This document shows positions 20,776 to 29,606 of a DNA stretch of 64,000 bases, in pieces; the stretch's first letter is position 1, and each line of letters starts with the position of its first letter. The position numbers were made by a program, and so were the translations under genes. Below the pieces are notes generated by a model. That model searched no databases. It worked only from the letters and a program-made list of their open reading frames with translations, and had not been told where the DNA came from. The stretch covers positions 496,001-560,000 of the forward strand of contig NZ_CP125652.1 in the NCBI RefSeq assembly GCF_030053135.1, written 5' to 3'. This stretch comes from Rhizobium sp. BT04. GTDB lineage: Bacteria > Pseudomonadota > Alphaproteobacteria > Rhizobiales > Rhizobiaceae.

Positions 20776-22085
20776 CTACCGCGGCTCAAGGGCCTCGGAG
20801 CCGTCGATCGGCCGCGACATCGTCGCCTGCGCCTCGTCCATTGCAAGCAGTCCGGCCGTTCGCAGATCGGCGATCACCCGTGCGCGGTCCTGCGGCTGGA
20901 AATTGCGCGTGTTGAGTTCGGCCACGATGTTCGGAATGAAATCGGGTCTCATTTCGTTGAACCGCGCGGCCTCTCTGCGGGCGCCCTCAATCATTCCGGC
21001 GTCGACGTAGATGACGGCAGCCACCGCATGGAATAGCGGGAACTTCTGCAGGTCCGCCTGCCTGATGTCGATGACCGCAGTCTTGTCGTCGTGCAGCATG
21101 TAGGCTGCGAGTGCGCGCGTTCCGCGATAGTAGCCGCAGCCGGCAGGGTTGAGAGCAATGGCACTATCCAGCAATGCGGCCCCGCGCTGCCACTCCCCGC
21201 TCATCGCCAGCCGGGTGCCAAACTCTCCTAGCAATTCGGTGTCGTTCGGATTGGTCGCCAGTGCCCGTTCGCCGATCTGAAGTGCTTCCGGAACCCGCTG
21301 GCTGAAAAACAGCGCCGTTGCCGGGATCCAGTTGAACGGCACGGCGGGCGGCCTGAAAGCTGCGATCTATCGGCGCGGACGAAATGGGCTTCCGATTGAA
21401 CCTGAAACGATCCTCGTCGAGATAGAGGATGGACAACATCGCCCAGGCGGTCGCAAAGGATGGATAGCGGGCGACAGCGCTTTCGAGGCAGTTTCGAACC
21501 TCGCCGTGCCGCTCGGTGCTCAACTCGGCACGGTAAGCATAAAAGCTCAGCGTGCAGCCGTAGACGCCGAGATCATCAGGCGGGTTGGAGACATCGGCCT
21601 GGGCGATGATGCCATAGGGCTGCGCCACCGCGGTCGCAACCTTGTTTGCGACGTCGGACTGGATGGTGAACAGGTCGCGGACGCCGATGTCGTCGTCGTA
21701 GGTCTGCGACCAGAGGATCTCATCGGTCTCTGTGTCGAGCAGACGTGCCGTCACACGCACTCGGCTTCCGGAAACGCGGACACCGCCTGCCAGCAGGAAA
21801 CGTACGCCAAGTTCCCGGCGAATCCGCGATGTCTCCACCTCTGGCGGCAACGATTTGGACGTCTCGCGACCCGAAGACCCTGATCTCCTTGAAGCGGGGA
21901 AGGGCAGTGAGCAGTTCCTCTGTCAGGCCAGTCTTGTAGAGTTCCGCCTGAGGACCATCACCGAGATTAGCAAATGGAGCGATCACCAATGTCGGGCCAT
22001 CAGATCCCGCTATGTCGGCAGTCGGGAAGGGCCAGATCCAGCCAAATCGAATGGAGGTCAAGTCGGCCAGGGCTGCAGCGCCGCC
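20776..22085 (-). pseudogene. TolB-like/TPR signalling protein (cyclase-regulator type), broken
   Basis: Three frames are needed to read it. From about 22061: TLVIAPFANLGDGPQAELYKTGLTEELLTALPRF, a FlgO/TolB-like domain. A one-base insertion in the CCC run at about 21870 shifts to REL..RFLLAGGVRVSGSRVRV and LDTETDEILWSQTYDDDIGV. Near 21320 a small deletion shifts again to ALFFSQRVPEALQIGERALATNPND, the TPR part. Such modules follow DNA-binding or adenylate cyclase domains. That N-terminal part is missing: upstream of about 22085 the sequence becomes an arylsulfatase fragment. Confidence 0.78.
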
Positions 22086-22088
22086 TGA

Positions 22089-22385
22089 TTGGAACAGCCG
22101 GACGGTTGGACAGGCAACACGGTGAAATTGGACGTGCCGACCGTTGTAAACCTGCGCCTTGATCCGTTCGAGCGTACGGCCTTTTTCAAGGGTAACGTTG
22201 GTTCACAAGAATACTTTGAATGGTACAAGTTCGAGTTTTGGCGTTTCGTCCTCGTTCAGCAAAAAGTTGAAGAGCTGGCGAAGACTGCCATTGAATTTCC
22301 GCCGATGCAGAAGGGCGCAAGCTTCGGAATAGACGCAGTCAAGGCACAAATCGCCGAGGCCATGCGCAAGCAACACGCACAGTAA
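22089..22385 (+). pseudogene. Arylsulfatase, C-terminal fragment
   Basis: About 98 residues: VPTVVNLRLDPFERTAFF, EWYKFEFWRFVLVQQKV, AKTAIEFPPMQKGASFGIDA and KAQIAEAM. These match the C terminus of periplasmic arylsulfatases of the AtsA type. The catalytic N-terminal domain with the formylglycine Cys is absent. It lies divergently beside the broken TolB/TPR gene, and both have lost their 5' ends at the same junction (about 22085), so one deletion probably removed both starts and the shared promoter region. Confidence 0.75.
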
Positions 22386-22506
22386 GCCAAGTTGCACGTC
22401 GCATGGCGCGGCACGTCAATGCGGGTGGAGGGCTTTTCTGCCTCCAGCCGCATTGAACCAGCTTTTGTCGAGGGACGGCGTCAAGCCTCCTCACGCCGAT
22501 CGGCTT

Positions 22507-22823
22507 GCGGCCGCACGCTGATCCGCACCGATGTGCGCATTGTTGCCGCCACCAACAAGGACCTGAAGCAGGCGATCAACCAGGGCCTCTTCCGCCAGGA
22601 TCTCTATTACCGCTTCAATGTCGTGCCGCTGCGCCTGCCGCCGCCCGGCCTCTATGATCGTGTGCTGACGGAAATGGAGTATCCGCTGATCCTCGCCGCC
22701 CTGACGGCGACGCGCGGCAACCAGATCAAGGCGGCCGATCTTCTCGGTCTCAACCGCAATACCTTGCGCAAGAAGATCAGGGAACTGGGTGTCTCGGTCT
22801 ATAGGAGTTCCCGCACCGCCTGA
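22507..22823 (+). pseudogene. Chimeric, internally deleted ntrC 3' fragment
   Basis: Bases 22507-22632 match ntrC 13331-13457 with about 11 mismatches, mostly silent (one Glu to Gln and one Leu to Phe). The sequence then jumps in frame to ntrC 13804 and is identical to the end of the gene. The deletion removes roughly 350 bases of the AAA+ C-terminal part. Junction at a short shared CTGCCGCC-like run. No start codon of ntrC is present, so a functional product is unlikely, though the frame stays open to the stop at 22823. Confidence 0.9.
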
Positions 22824-22829
22824 GCGCGT
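22633..22829 (+). repeat. 197-bp perfect direct repeat, right copy
   Basis: Identical to 13804-14000. It lies at the right edge of the inserted segment and forms the second half of the chimeric ntrC fragment. Confidence 0.93.
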
Positions 22830-23421
22830 CGAGGGCGCGATAAAAAAGAAGGCGGCGGGCCCTCATGTTTGCCCACCGCCCACCCCTCCCGGCGTCCGCC
22901 GCCACGGTCGGGAGGAGAGGTGAGCCTATCTGAGCCAGGTCGCGGTTTATATCCAAGCAGAGAAACAAAACTGCGGTGTCATTCTACAGTCACATAAGTA
23001 TTTGTGAGGAGTGATTTGACGCCAGGCGAATGTCATTGAAGTTGCTGCGGTCGTCGTCGCCTTGCCTGTGGATAAGCTGTGGATATCCGGTGGACGACAC
23101 GATCAATCAGCGGTCGATAACGTCGCCGATTCCAATCGCATGTTGCCTATCCGTTCCGAATCTCATTATTTGCCGTTGCTGCCGTCGACCTCCGCCGCAA
23201 ACGTCGTCGATCGCATGCCACGGGCGCTCCGACTGTTGTCGTGGAGCGCCCTTTTTCTTTACGCTCAGGGGCTGACGGGAACTGCGACATCGTGTTTTGG
23301 TCAACTTGGCGGGATGAGCCTCGCATATCGTTGCGCATGCCATAGATTACGCGAGTCGGTCGTCGATCGATCGCGCGACGCCGGTGATCGGCCGGCCCAG
23401 TTCAAAATTTTCGGGAGCTGC
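22830..23421. other. 590-base intergenic stretch with a strong terminator
   Basis: No convincing protein gene; the open frame covering 23062-23421 is only an upstream extension of the reductase frame. A strong terminator at 23222-23260 has no gene before it, so the stretch may hold an untranslated RNA or the remains of a lost gene. Confidence 0.5.
23222..23260 (+). terminator. Strong Rho-independent terminator without an upstream gene
   Basis: Perfect nine-base-pair stem GGGCGCTCC / GGAGCGCCC, 12-base loop, then TTTTTCTTT. The closest upstream coding sequence is the ntrC fragment ending at 22823. Confidence 0.8.
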
Positions 23422-23424
23422 ATG

Positions 23425-24414
23425 ATGGAATATCGTCGTTTGGGAAAGTCGGGGCTGCAAGTGAGCGAGTTCTCCTTCGGCTCATGGGTCACGTTCGGCA
23501 AGCAGGTCAACGGCGGCGACGCCGTCGACCTCATGAAGCTTGCCTATGACAACGGGGTGAACTTTTTCGACAATGCCGAAGGTTACGAAAGCGGCAAGTC
23601 CGAAATTGTCATGGGCGAGGCGCTCAGGTCGCTTGGTTGGAGCCGCGACAGCTTCGTCGTCTCGAGCAAGGTCTTCTGGGGCGGTCAGAAACCGACGCAG
23701 CGCGGTCTGTCGCGCAAGCATGTGACCGATGCCTGCCACGCGGCGCTCAAGAGGCTTCAGGTCGATTACCTCGACCTCTATTTCTGCCACCGCCCCGACA
23801 TCGACACGCCTGTCGAGGAAACCGTCCGGGCGATGCATGATCTCGTCGCCCAAGGCAAGGTGCTCTACTGGGGAACGTCGGAATGGTCCGCGCAGCAACT
23901 GACGGAAGCCTACGCCGTTGCCCGGGACCTGCGCATCACGCCGCCGACCATGGAGCAGCCGCAATACAACATCTTCGAACGCCAGAAGGTCGAGTCCGAC
24001 TATCTCAGACTCTACGACCTCATCGGCCTCGGCACAACGATCTGGTCGCCGCTCGCCTCCGGCGTCCTGACCGGCAAATACAACAACGGTGTGCCGGCCG
24101 ACAGCCGCATGAACCTGCCGGGCTACGAGTGGCTGAAGGAAAAATGGTCCAGCGATGCCGGCCGCGCCCAGCTCGCACAAGTTGGCGAACTGGCAAAGCT
24201 TGCCGACGAGATCGGCATGTCGATCACCCATCTCGCGCTTTTGTGGTGCCTCGCCAATCGGAACGTCTCGACCGTCATTCTCGGCGCGTCGCGCGCCAGC
24301 CAGTTGCAGGACAATCTCGCGGCCCTCCAGCACAGGCACAAAGTCACGTCCGACGTGCTGGATCGGATCGACCTGATCGTTGGAAACAAGCCGGAAGAAC
24401 CGCGTCGCTTCTAA
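23425..24414 (+). CDS. Aldo/keto reductase (YghZ / potassium-channel-beta type)
   Basis: 329 residues with the NADPH-dependent aldo/keto reductase TIM barrel: EYRRLGKSGLQVSEFSFGSW, FFDNAEGYESGKSEIVMGEAL with the catalytic Asp and Tyr, VVSSKVFWG with the Lys, LDLYFCHRPD with the His, and the C-terminal cofactor motif ILGASRASQLQDNL. The substrate is unknown. ATG 23425 fits GGGAG at 23413; ATG 23422 is also possible. The long upstream extension lacks similarity. It sits between the ntrC fragment and ntrY; whether it is native here cannot be decided from this window. Confidence 0.9.
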   Translation: MEYRRLGKSGLQVSEFSFGSWVTFGKQVNGGDAVDLMKLAYDNGVNFFDNAEGYESGKSEIVMGEALRSLGWSRDSFVVSSKVFWGGQKPTQRGLSRKHVTDACHAALKRLQVDYLDLYFCHRPDIDTPVEETVRAMHDLVAQGKVLYWGTSEWSAQQLTEAYAVARDLRITPPTMEQPQYNIFERQKVESDYLRLYDLIGLGTTIWSPLASGVLTGKYNNGVPADSRMNLPGYEWLKEKWSSDAGRAQLAQVGELAKLADEIGMSITHLALLWCLANRNVSTVILGASRASQLQDNLAALQHRHKVTSDVLDRIDLIVGNKPEEPRRF

Positions 24415-24620
24415 AAACTGTGACGGGCCGAGGGCATGCACGGCTTGACAACGTGACGGGGTGCGTTGCATTTTCGCCACAATGCGTTGCTTAAAGGTCA
24501 CGCAAGGGTTTTGGTATTTCGCTCCCGATCGAGTCGTTAGCGCGCTGGCTTTCTTAAGCCGGCGTTGCTCGGTTTCGATCGGATGGCGAAGGCGGCGGCT
24601 GCCGTCTGAAGAGAGGCCGA

Positions 24621-26891
24621 ATGACGCAGGATGGGGTATCGCCGGCGGCGGCAGGCGAGGCGGTGACGACGGTGACCGATCGTCGCGCCCTTTTCGCCGT
24701 GCCCGGCCTGGTGCTTGCCGGCGGCGCGCTTCTCTGCGCCACGGTGACGCTTTTCGTGCTGCTTGGTCTCACCCCGATCGCGCCGAGTTCGCATGTCGTC
24801 ATCACCTCGGTGATCGTCAATTCCTTCTTTGTCCTGACGCTGCTGGCGCTGATCGGGCGCGAGGTGGCAAGGCTGCTCAAGGCGCGTACCCGCGGCCGTG
24901 CGGCCGCCCGTCTGCACATCCGCATCGTCGTGCTGTTCTCGATCGTCGCGATCACCCCGGCGATCCTCGTCGCCATCTTCGCCAGTATCACGCTGAACGC
25001 CGGTCTCGACCGCTGGTTTGCGCTGCGCACCCAGTCGATCGTCAGCTCGTCGCGCAATATCGGCCAGGCCTACATGATGGAGAATGCCAGCTATCTCCAG
25101 GGGCAGACAGTCTCCATGGCCAACGATCTGGAGCGCAACCGGGCGCTCTATAGCCTCGACCGGACGGGTTTTGCCGACCTGATGACACGCCAGGCGAGGG
25201 GCCGCGGCCTGCTCGGCTCCTTCCTCGTCGAGCGCGACGGCTCGGTGATCGTCCAGGCTGACATCGCCACCGAAAAACCGTTGCCGGCGATCCCGCAGGA
25301 TGCGCTGGAAAAGGCCGCTGCCGGCCAGCCGACGCTGATCCCGCCCGGCGTTACCAACCTCGTCGGCGCCATCATCAAGCTCGACGCCATCCAGGGCACC
25401 TTCCTCTATACGGTGCGCGCCGTCGATCCCAAGGTCATGGGCGCCATGCGGATGATGGAGGAGAACGCCACCGAATACCGGTCGATGGAGGCCAACCGCT
25501 TCTCGCTGCAGGTCGCCTTCGCCGTGCTCTACATCGGCTTCGCGCTGATCGTGCTGCTCGCGGCGATCTGGACGGCGATCGCCGTTGCCGACCGCATCGT
25601 CCGGCCGATTCGCCTGCTGATCACCGCGGCCGACAGCGTCGCATCGGGCAATATGGATATCGTCGTGCCGGTGCACGCCGTCGATGGCGACGTGGCCAAT
25701 CTGTCGCGCACCTTCAACAAGATGATCTCTGAGATCCGCACCCAGCGCGACGAGATCCTCGAAGCCAAGGACGAGGTCGACGACCGCCGCCGCTTCATCG
25801 AAGCGGTGCTGTCGGGCGTCACTGCCGCCGTCATCGGCGTCGAGCAGGATCGTCGCGTCGCCATCGTCAACAGTTCGGCCGAAACGCTGATGTCGCTATC
25901 GGCCGACGAGATGCTCGGCAAGCAGCTGGTCGACATCGCGCCTGAGGTCGATCACGTGCTGACCGAGGCGGCGTCGCGTCATCGCGGCGATTTCCGCAAG
26001 CAGATCGCGTTGGTGCGTGGCGGCACTGTGAGGACGCTGAGCGTGCAGGTCACCCGCGAGGAAGTGCGCGATATGAGCGAATCCTATGTGATTACGCTCG
26101 ACGACATCACCGACCTCGTCATCGCCCAGCGCTCGACCGCCTGGGGCGACGTGGCAAGACGCATCGCCCACGAGATCAAGAACCCGCTGACCCCGATCCA
26201 GCTTTCCGCCGAGCGCATCCAGCGGCGTTACGGCAAGCAGATCGACCCGAATGACCGGACCGTCTTCGACCAATGCACCGATACGATCATCCGCCAAGTC
26301 GGCGATATCGGCCGCATGGTCGACGAATTCTCCGCCTTCGCCCGCATGCCGAAGCCGACCAAGGAGCCGAGCGACTTGCGCGACATCCTGCGCGACGCGA
26401 TCTTCCTGCGCGAGATGGGCAATCATCATGTCAGCTTTGCGCAGGATTTCGGCGAGCAGCCGCTGGAGGGCCTGTTCGATAGCCGCATGCTCGGCCAGGC
26501 TTTCGGAAATCTGATCAAGAATGCCGTGGAAGCGATCGAAGCCGTTCCGAGCGACGAACGGGACGAACGCAAGATTCTCGTTCGCGCCGCCTTCGATTCC
26601 GGCCGCGACCGGTTCACCGTCGATGTCATCGACAATGGCCGTGGCCTGCCGGTGGAGAACCGCCACAGCATTCTGGAACCCTATATGACGATGCGCGAGA
26701 AGGGCACCGGCCTTGGCCTCGCCATCGTCAAGAAAATCATCGAGGAACATGGCGGGCAGCTCGAACTGCACGATGCGCCCGCCGATTTTGACCGGGGAAG
26801 AGGGGCCATGATCCGCGTGCATCTGCCACGCCTGGATCCGACACCCGCTGCTCCCGCAGCCAATGACAAGGAAAGCGTTTATGGCCTCTGA
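24621..26891 (+). CDS. ntrY: Nitrogen regulation sensor histidine kinase NtrY
   Basis: 756 residues. Several N-terminal membrane helices (about 25-110) and one near 300-325 flank a periplasmic sensor region. Then HAMP (about 325-378), PAS (about 390-490), HisKA with [20 protein letters not shown], and the ATPase with LIKNAVEAIEAV, DNGRGLP and GTGLGLAIVKKI. NtrY is reported to respond to nitrogen and redox conditions and signals to NtrX, whose gene overlaps by 11 bases. Confidence 0.94.
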   Translation: MTQDGVSPAAAGEAVTTVTDRRALFAVPGLVLAGGALLCATVTLFVLLGLTPIAPSSHVVITSVIVNSFFVLTLLALIGREVARLLKARTRGRAAARLHIRIVVLFSIVAITPAILVAIFASITLNAGLDRWFALRTQSIVSSSRNIGQAYMMENASYLQGQTVSMANDLERNRALYSLDRTGFADLMTRQARGRGLLGSFLVERDGSVIVQADIATEKPLPAIPQDALEKAAAGQPTLIPPGVTNLVGAIIKLDAIQGTFLYTVRAVDPKVMGAMRMMEENATEYRSMEANRFSLQVAFAVLYIGFALIVLLAAIWTAIAVADRIVRPIRLLITAADSVASGNMDIVVPVHAVDGDVANLSRTFNKMISEIRTQRDEILEAKDEVDDRRRFIEAVLSGVTAAVIGVEQDRRVAIVNSSAETLMSLSADEMLGKQLVDIAPEVDHVLTEAASRHRGDFRKQIALVRGGTVRTLSVQVTREEVRDMSESYVITLDDITDLVIAQRSTAWGDVARRIAHEIKNPLTPIQLSAERIQRRYGKQIDPNDRTVFDQCTDTIIRQVGDIGRMVDEFSAFARMPKPTKEPSDLRDILRDAIFLREMGNHHVSFAQDFGEQPLEGLFDSRMLGQAFGNLIKNAVEAIEAVPSDERDERKILVRAAFDSGRDRFTVDVIDNGRGLPVENRHSILEPYMTMREKGTGLGLAIVKKIIEEHGGQLELHDAPADFDRGRGAMIRVHLPRLDPTPAAPAANDKESVYGL

Positions 26892-28245
26892 TATTCTCGT
26901 CGTCGACGACGAGCACGATATTCGCGAGATCGTTTCCGGCATTCTCTCGGACGAGGGCCACGAAACGCGCACGGCCCACGACAGCGACAGTGCGCTGGCG
27001 GCGATATCCGACCGCGTGCCGCGGCTGATCTTCCTCGATATCTGGATGCAGGGCAGCAAGCTCGATGGTCTGTCGCTGCTCGACGAGATCCGGACCCGCC
27101 ATCCGGATCTGCCCGTGGTGATGATATCAGGCCATGGCAACATCGAGACCGCCGTCTCGGCGATCAAGCGCGGCGCCTTCGATTTCATCGAGAAGCCTTT
27201 CAAGGCCGACCGGTTGATCCTGATCGCCGAGCGGGCGCTGGAAAATTCCAAGCTGAAGCGCGAGGTCTCCGAGCTGAAGCGCCGCACCGGCGACGCGCTG
27301 GAGCTGATCGGCACCTCGGTCGCCGTTTCGCAGCTGCGCCAGACGATTGAGAAGGTCTCGCCGACCAACAGCCGCATCATGATCCTCGGCGCATCCGGCT
27401 CCGGCAAGGAGCTGGTGGCGCGGATGATCCACAAGAAGTCGGCCCGTGCCAACGGCCCCTTCGTGGCGATCAACGCTGCCAATATCACGCCCGATCGCAT
27501 GGAGGTGGCGCTGTTCGGCACCGAGGGGACGCCCGGTCAGGCGCGCAAGATCGGCGCGCTTGAGGAAGCCCATCGCGGCATCCTCTATCTCGACGAAGTC
27601 GGCGAGATGCCGCGCGAGACGCAGAACAAGATCCTGCGGGTGCTGGTCGATCAGCAGTTCGAGCGCGTCGGCGGCTCCAAGCGCGTCAAGGTCGATGTCC
27701 GTATCATCTCCTCGACCGCCTATAATCTTGAGAGCCGCATCACCGAGGGCTGGTTCCGCGAGGATCTCTATCATCGCCTCGCCGTCGTGCCGGTGCGGGT
27801 GCCGGCACTTGCCGAGCGGCGCGAGGACATTCCCTTCCTCGTCGACCAACTGATGCGCCAGATATCAGAGCAGGCCGGCATCCGTCCGCGCCGCATCGGC
27901 GACGACGCCATGGCCGTGCTGCAGGCGCATGATTGGCCGGGCAACATCCGCCAGTTGCGCAACAATATCGAACGGCTGATGATCCTTGCCCGCACCGACG
28001 GGCCGGATGCGCCGATCACTGCCGACATGCTGCCGACCGATCTCGGCGACATGCTGCCGAAAGTTTCCGCCAAGAACGATTATCACATCATGACGCTTCC
28101 GCTGCGCGAAGCCCGCGAGATGTTCGAGAAGGACTATCTGATCGCCCAGATCAACCGCTTCGGCGGCAATATCTCGCGCACCGCCGAATTCGTCGGCATG
28201 GAGCGCTCGGCGCTGCACCGCAAGCTGAAGTCGCTCGGCGTCTGA
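26881..28245 (+). CDS. ntrX: Nitrogen/redox response regulator NtrX
   Basis: 454 residues. Receiver domain with D53 in IFLDIWMQGSKLDGLS; AAA+ domain with Walker A GASGSGKELVARMI and RGILYLDEVGEMPRE; Fis-type HTH at the C terminus (GGNISRTAEFVGMERSALHRKL). The GAFTGA sigma-54 contact loop is replaced by TEGTPGQARK, as described for alphaproteobacterial NtrX, so it probably does not activate sigma-54 promoters in the usual way. ATG 26881 overlaps ntrY. Confidence 0.94.
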   Translation: MASDILVVDDEHDIREIVSGILSDEGHETRTAHDSDSALAAISDRVPRLIFLDIWMQGSKLDGLSLLDEIRTRHPDLPVVMISGHGNIETAVSAIKRGAFDFIEKPFKADRLILIAERALENSKLKREVSELKRRTGDALELIGTSVAVSQLRQTIEKVSPTNSRIMILGASGSGKELVARMIHKKSARANGPFVAINAANITPDRMEVALFGTEGTPGQARKIGALEEAHRGILYLDEVGEMPRETQNKILRVLVDQQFERVGGSKRVKVDVRIISSTAYNLESRITEGWFREDLYHRLAVVPVRVPALAERREDIPFLVDQLMRQISEQAGIRPRRIGDDAMAVLQAHDWPGNIRQLRNNIERLMILARTDGPDAPITADMLPTDLGDMLPKVSAKNDYHIMTLPLREAREMFEKDYLIAQINRFGGNISRTAEFVGMERSALHRKLKSLGV

Positions 28246-28310
28246 TCCTTTCCGGCGCTGCCGACGCCGCGCCGTGCCCCTTATATCGCCCCCGGAAGAC
28301 CAGGTTTCCC

Positions 28311-29174
28311 ATGCCGAGAATTGCCTATGTGAATGGCCGTTACGTCAAACATTCCGATGCCAGCGTGCATATCGAGGATCGCGGTTATCAATTTGCCGAC
28401 GGCGTTTATGAGGTCTGCGAGGTGCGCCATGGCTATATCGTCGATCTCACCCGCCATCTGAACCGTCTCGACCGTTCGCTCGGTGAACTCAGCATCGGCT
28501 GGCCGATGGGCCGGGCGGCGCTGACCCAGGTCATTCGCGAGACGCTGCGCCGCAACCATGTCCGCAACGGGCTTTTTTATATGCAGGTGACGCGCGGCGT
28601 GGCGCGGCGCGATCATGTCTTCCCGGCCGAGGGAACGCCGCCTTCGCTTGTCATCACCGCCAAGAGCACCGATCCCAAAATCATCGCCGCCAAGAATGCC
28701 AACGGCATCAAGGCAATCACAGTGACCGACAACCGCTGGGACCGCGTCGACATCAAATCCGTCGGCCTGCTGCCGAATGCCTTGGCTCGCCAGCAGGCCA
28801 AGGAGGCCGGCGCCCAGGAGGCGATCTATGTCGATGGCGACGGCATGGTGAAGGAGGGGGCGGCGACCAATGTCTGGATCGTCGATTCGAATGGAACGCT
28901 GGTGACGCGGCCGGCCGAACACGGCATTCTGCGCGGCATAACCCGCACCACCTTGATCGACGTCGCGGCCAAGCTCGGATTGCCGATCGCCGAGCGGAAT
29001 TTCTCCGTTTCAGAAATGCTCGCGGCCCGCGAGGTCTTCCTCACCGCAGCCACAAGTATTTGTTTTCCGGTCGTTTCCGTCGATGGCCAGACCATTGCCA
29101 ACGGTCATCCCGGCAGCCTCTCGCAGAAAGTCCGCGAGGCTTTTTTCGACGTTGCGGAAAAGATTGCGATTTGA
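28311..29174 (+). CDS. dat: D-amino acid aminotransferase (class IV)
   Basis: 287 residues of fold-type IV PLP aminotransferases: RIAYVNGRYVKHSDASVHIEDRGYQFADGVYEV, KSVGLLPNALARQQAKEAGAQEAI around the PLP lysine, EGAATNVWIV and the cofactor phosphate motif GILRGITRTTLID. The overall pattern fits D-alanine aminotransferase better than branched-chain or lyase relatives. It is commonly found between ntrX and hfq in rhizobia. Confidence 0.88.
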   Translation: MPRIAYVNGRYVKHSDASVHIEDRGYQFADGVYEVCEVRHGYIVDLTRHLNRLDRSLGELSIGWPMGRAALTQVIRETLRRNHVRNGLFYMQVTRGVARRDHVFPAEGTPPSLVITAKSTDPKIIAAKNANGIKAITVTDNRWDRVDIKSVGLLPNALARQQAKEAGAQEAIYVDGDGMVKEGAATNVWIVDSNGTLVTRPAEHGILRGITRTTLIDVAAKLGLPIAERNFSVSEMLAAREVFLTAATSICFPVVSVDGQTIANGHPGSLSQKVREAFFDVAEKIAI

Positions 29175-29286
29175 TACCAAGATTTGCTGGACAGGTGGAA
29201 TGAGGGTGCCGCCGGTCTTCGCATGGTGAGGTTGATTGATATTCTACCGGCCAGATCAGGTCGGCAATAAAGAAAGAAGCGGCGCG

Positions 29287-29529
29287 ATGGCGGAACGTTC
29301 TCAGAATCTGCAGGACTTATTTCTCAATACTGTTCGCAAGCAAAAGATTTCCCTGACAATCTTTTTGATCAACGGCGTGAAACTCACGGGCGTTGTTACG
29401 TCTTTCGACAATTTCTGTGTTCTTCTTCGCCGTGACGGCCATTCGCAGCTCGTGTATAAACATGCGATCTCGACGATCATGCCGGGCCAGCCCATGCAGA
29501 TGTTCGAGAGCGAAGAAGCAGCGTCCTAA
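29287..29529 (+). CDS. hfq: RNA chaperone Hfq
   Basis: 80 residues. Sm1 motif ([34 protein letters not shown] split over 18-50) and Sm2 motif [12 protein letters not shown]. The C terminus is short, as in alphaproteobacteria. It forms a hexamer that pairs small RNAs with mRNAs. The NtrX-Dat-Hfq-HflX order is the standard rhizobial arrangement. AAGAAAGAAGCGGCG precedes the ATG at 29287. Confidence 0.96.
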
Positions 29530-29606
29530 CAGGATCAGCCGTCATTTCGACACGCGATACCAAGAACGATTCGATCATCCCTGAGGCCGCCAAGCACAGG
29601 GACGAC

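Larger units (their letters stand above)
14001..22632. mobile_element. Inserted accessory segment between ntrC and ntrY, bounded by ntrC repeats
   Basis: About 8.6 kb of mainly minus-strand genes lie between the two 197-bp ntrC repeats. In related rhizobia ntrYX lies close to ntrBC, so this segment reads as an insertion. No integrase, transposase or terminal inverted repeats are visible in it. The right end carries extra ntrC sequence (22507-22632) that differs from the resident gene, and a further ntrC tail lies at 18317-18373. The most likely route is homologous recombination of foreign DNA through ntrC, possibly in more than one step. The name island is an inference. Confidence 0.6.

Noticed and set aside
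23062..23424. N-terminal extension of the aldo/keto reductase
   Set aside because: It crosses a strong terminator and lacks similarity; the family N terminus starts at 23425.
25896..27521. 541-residue minus-strand frame
   Set aside because: Antisense of ntrY and ntrX, with no recognisable domain.
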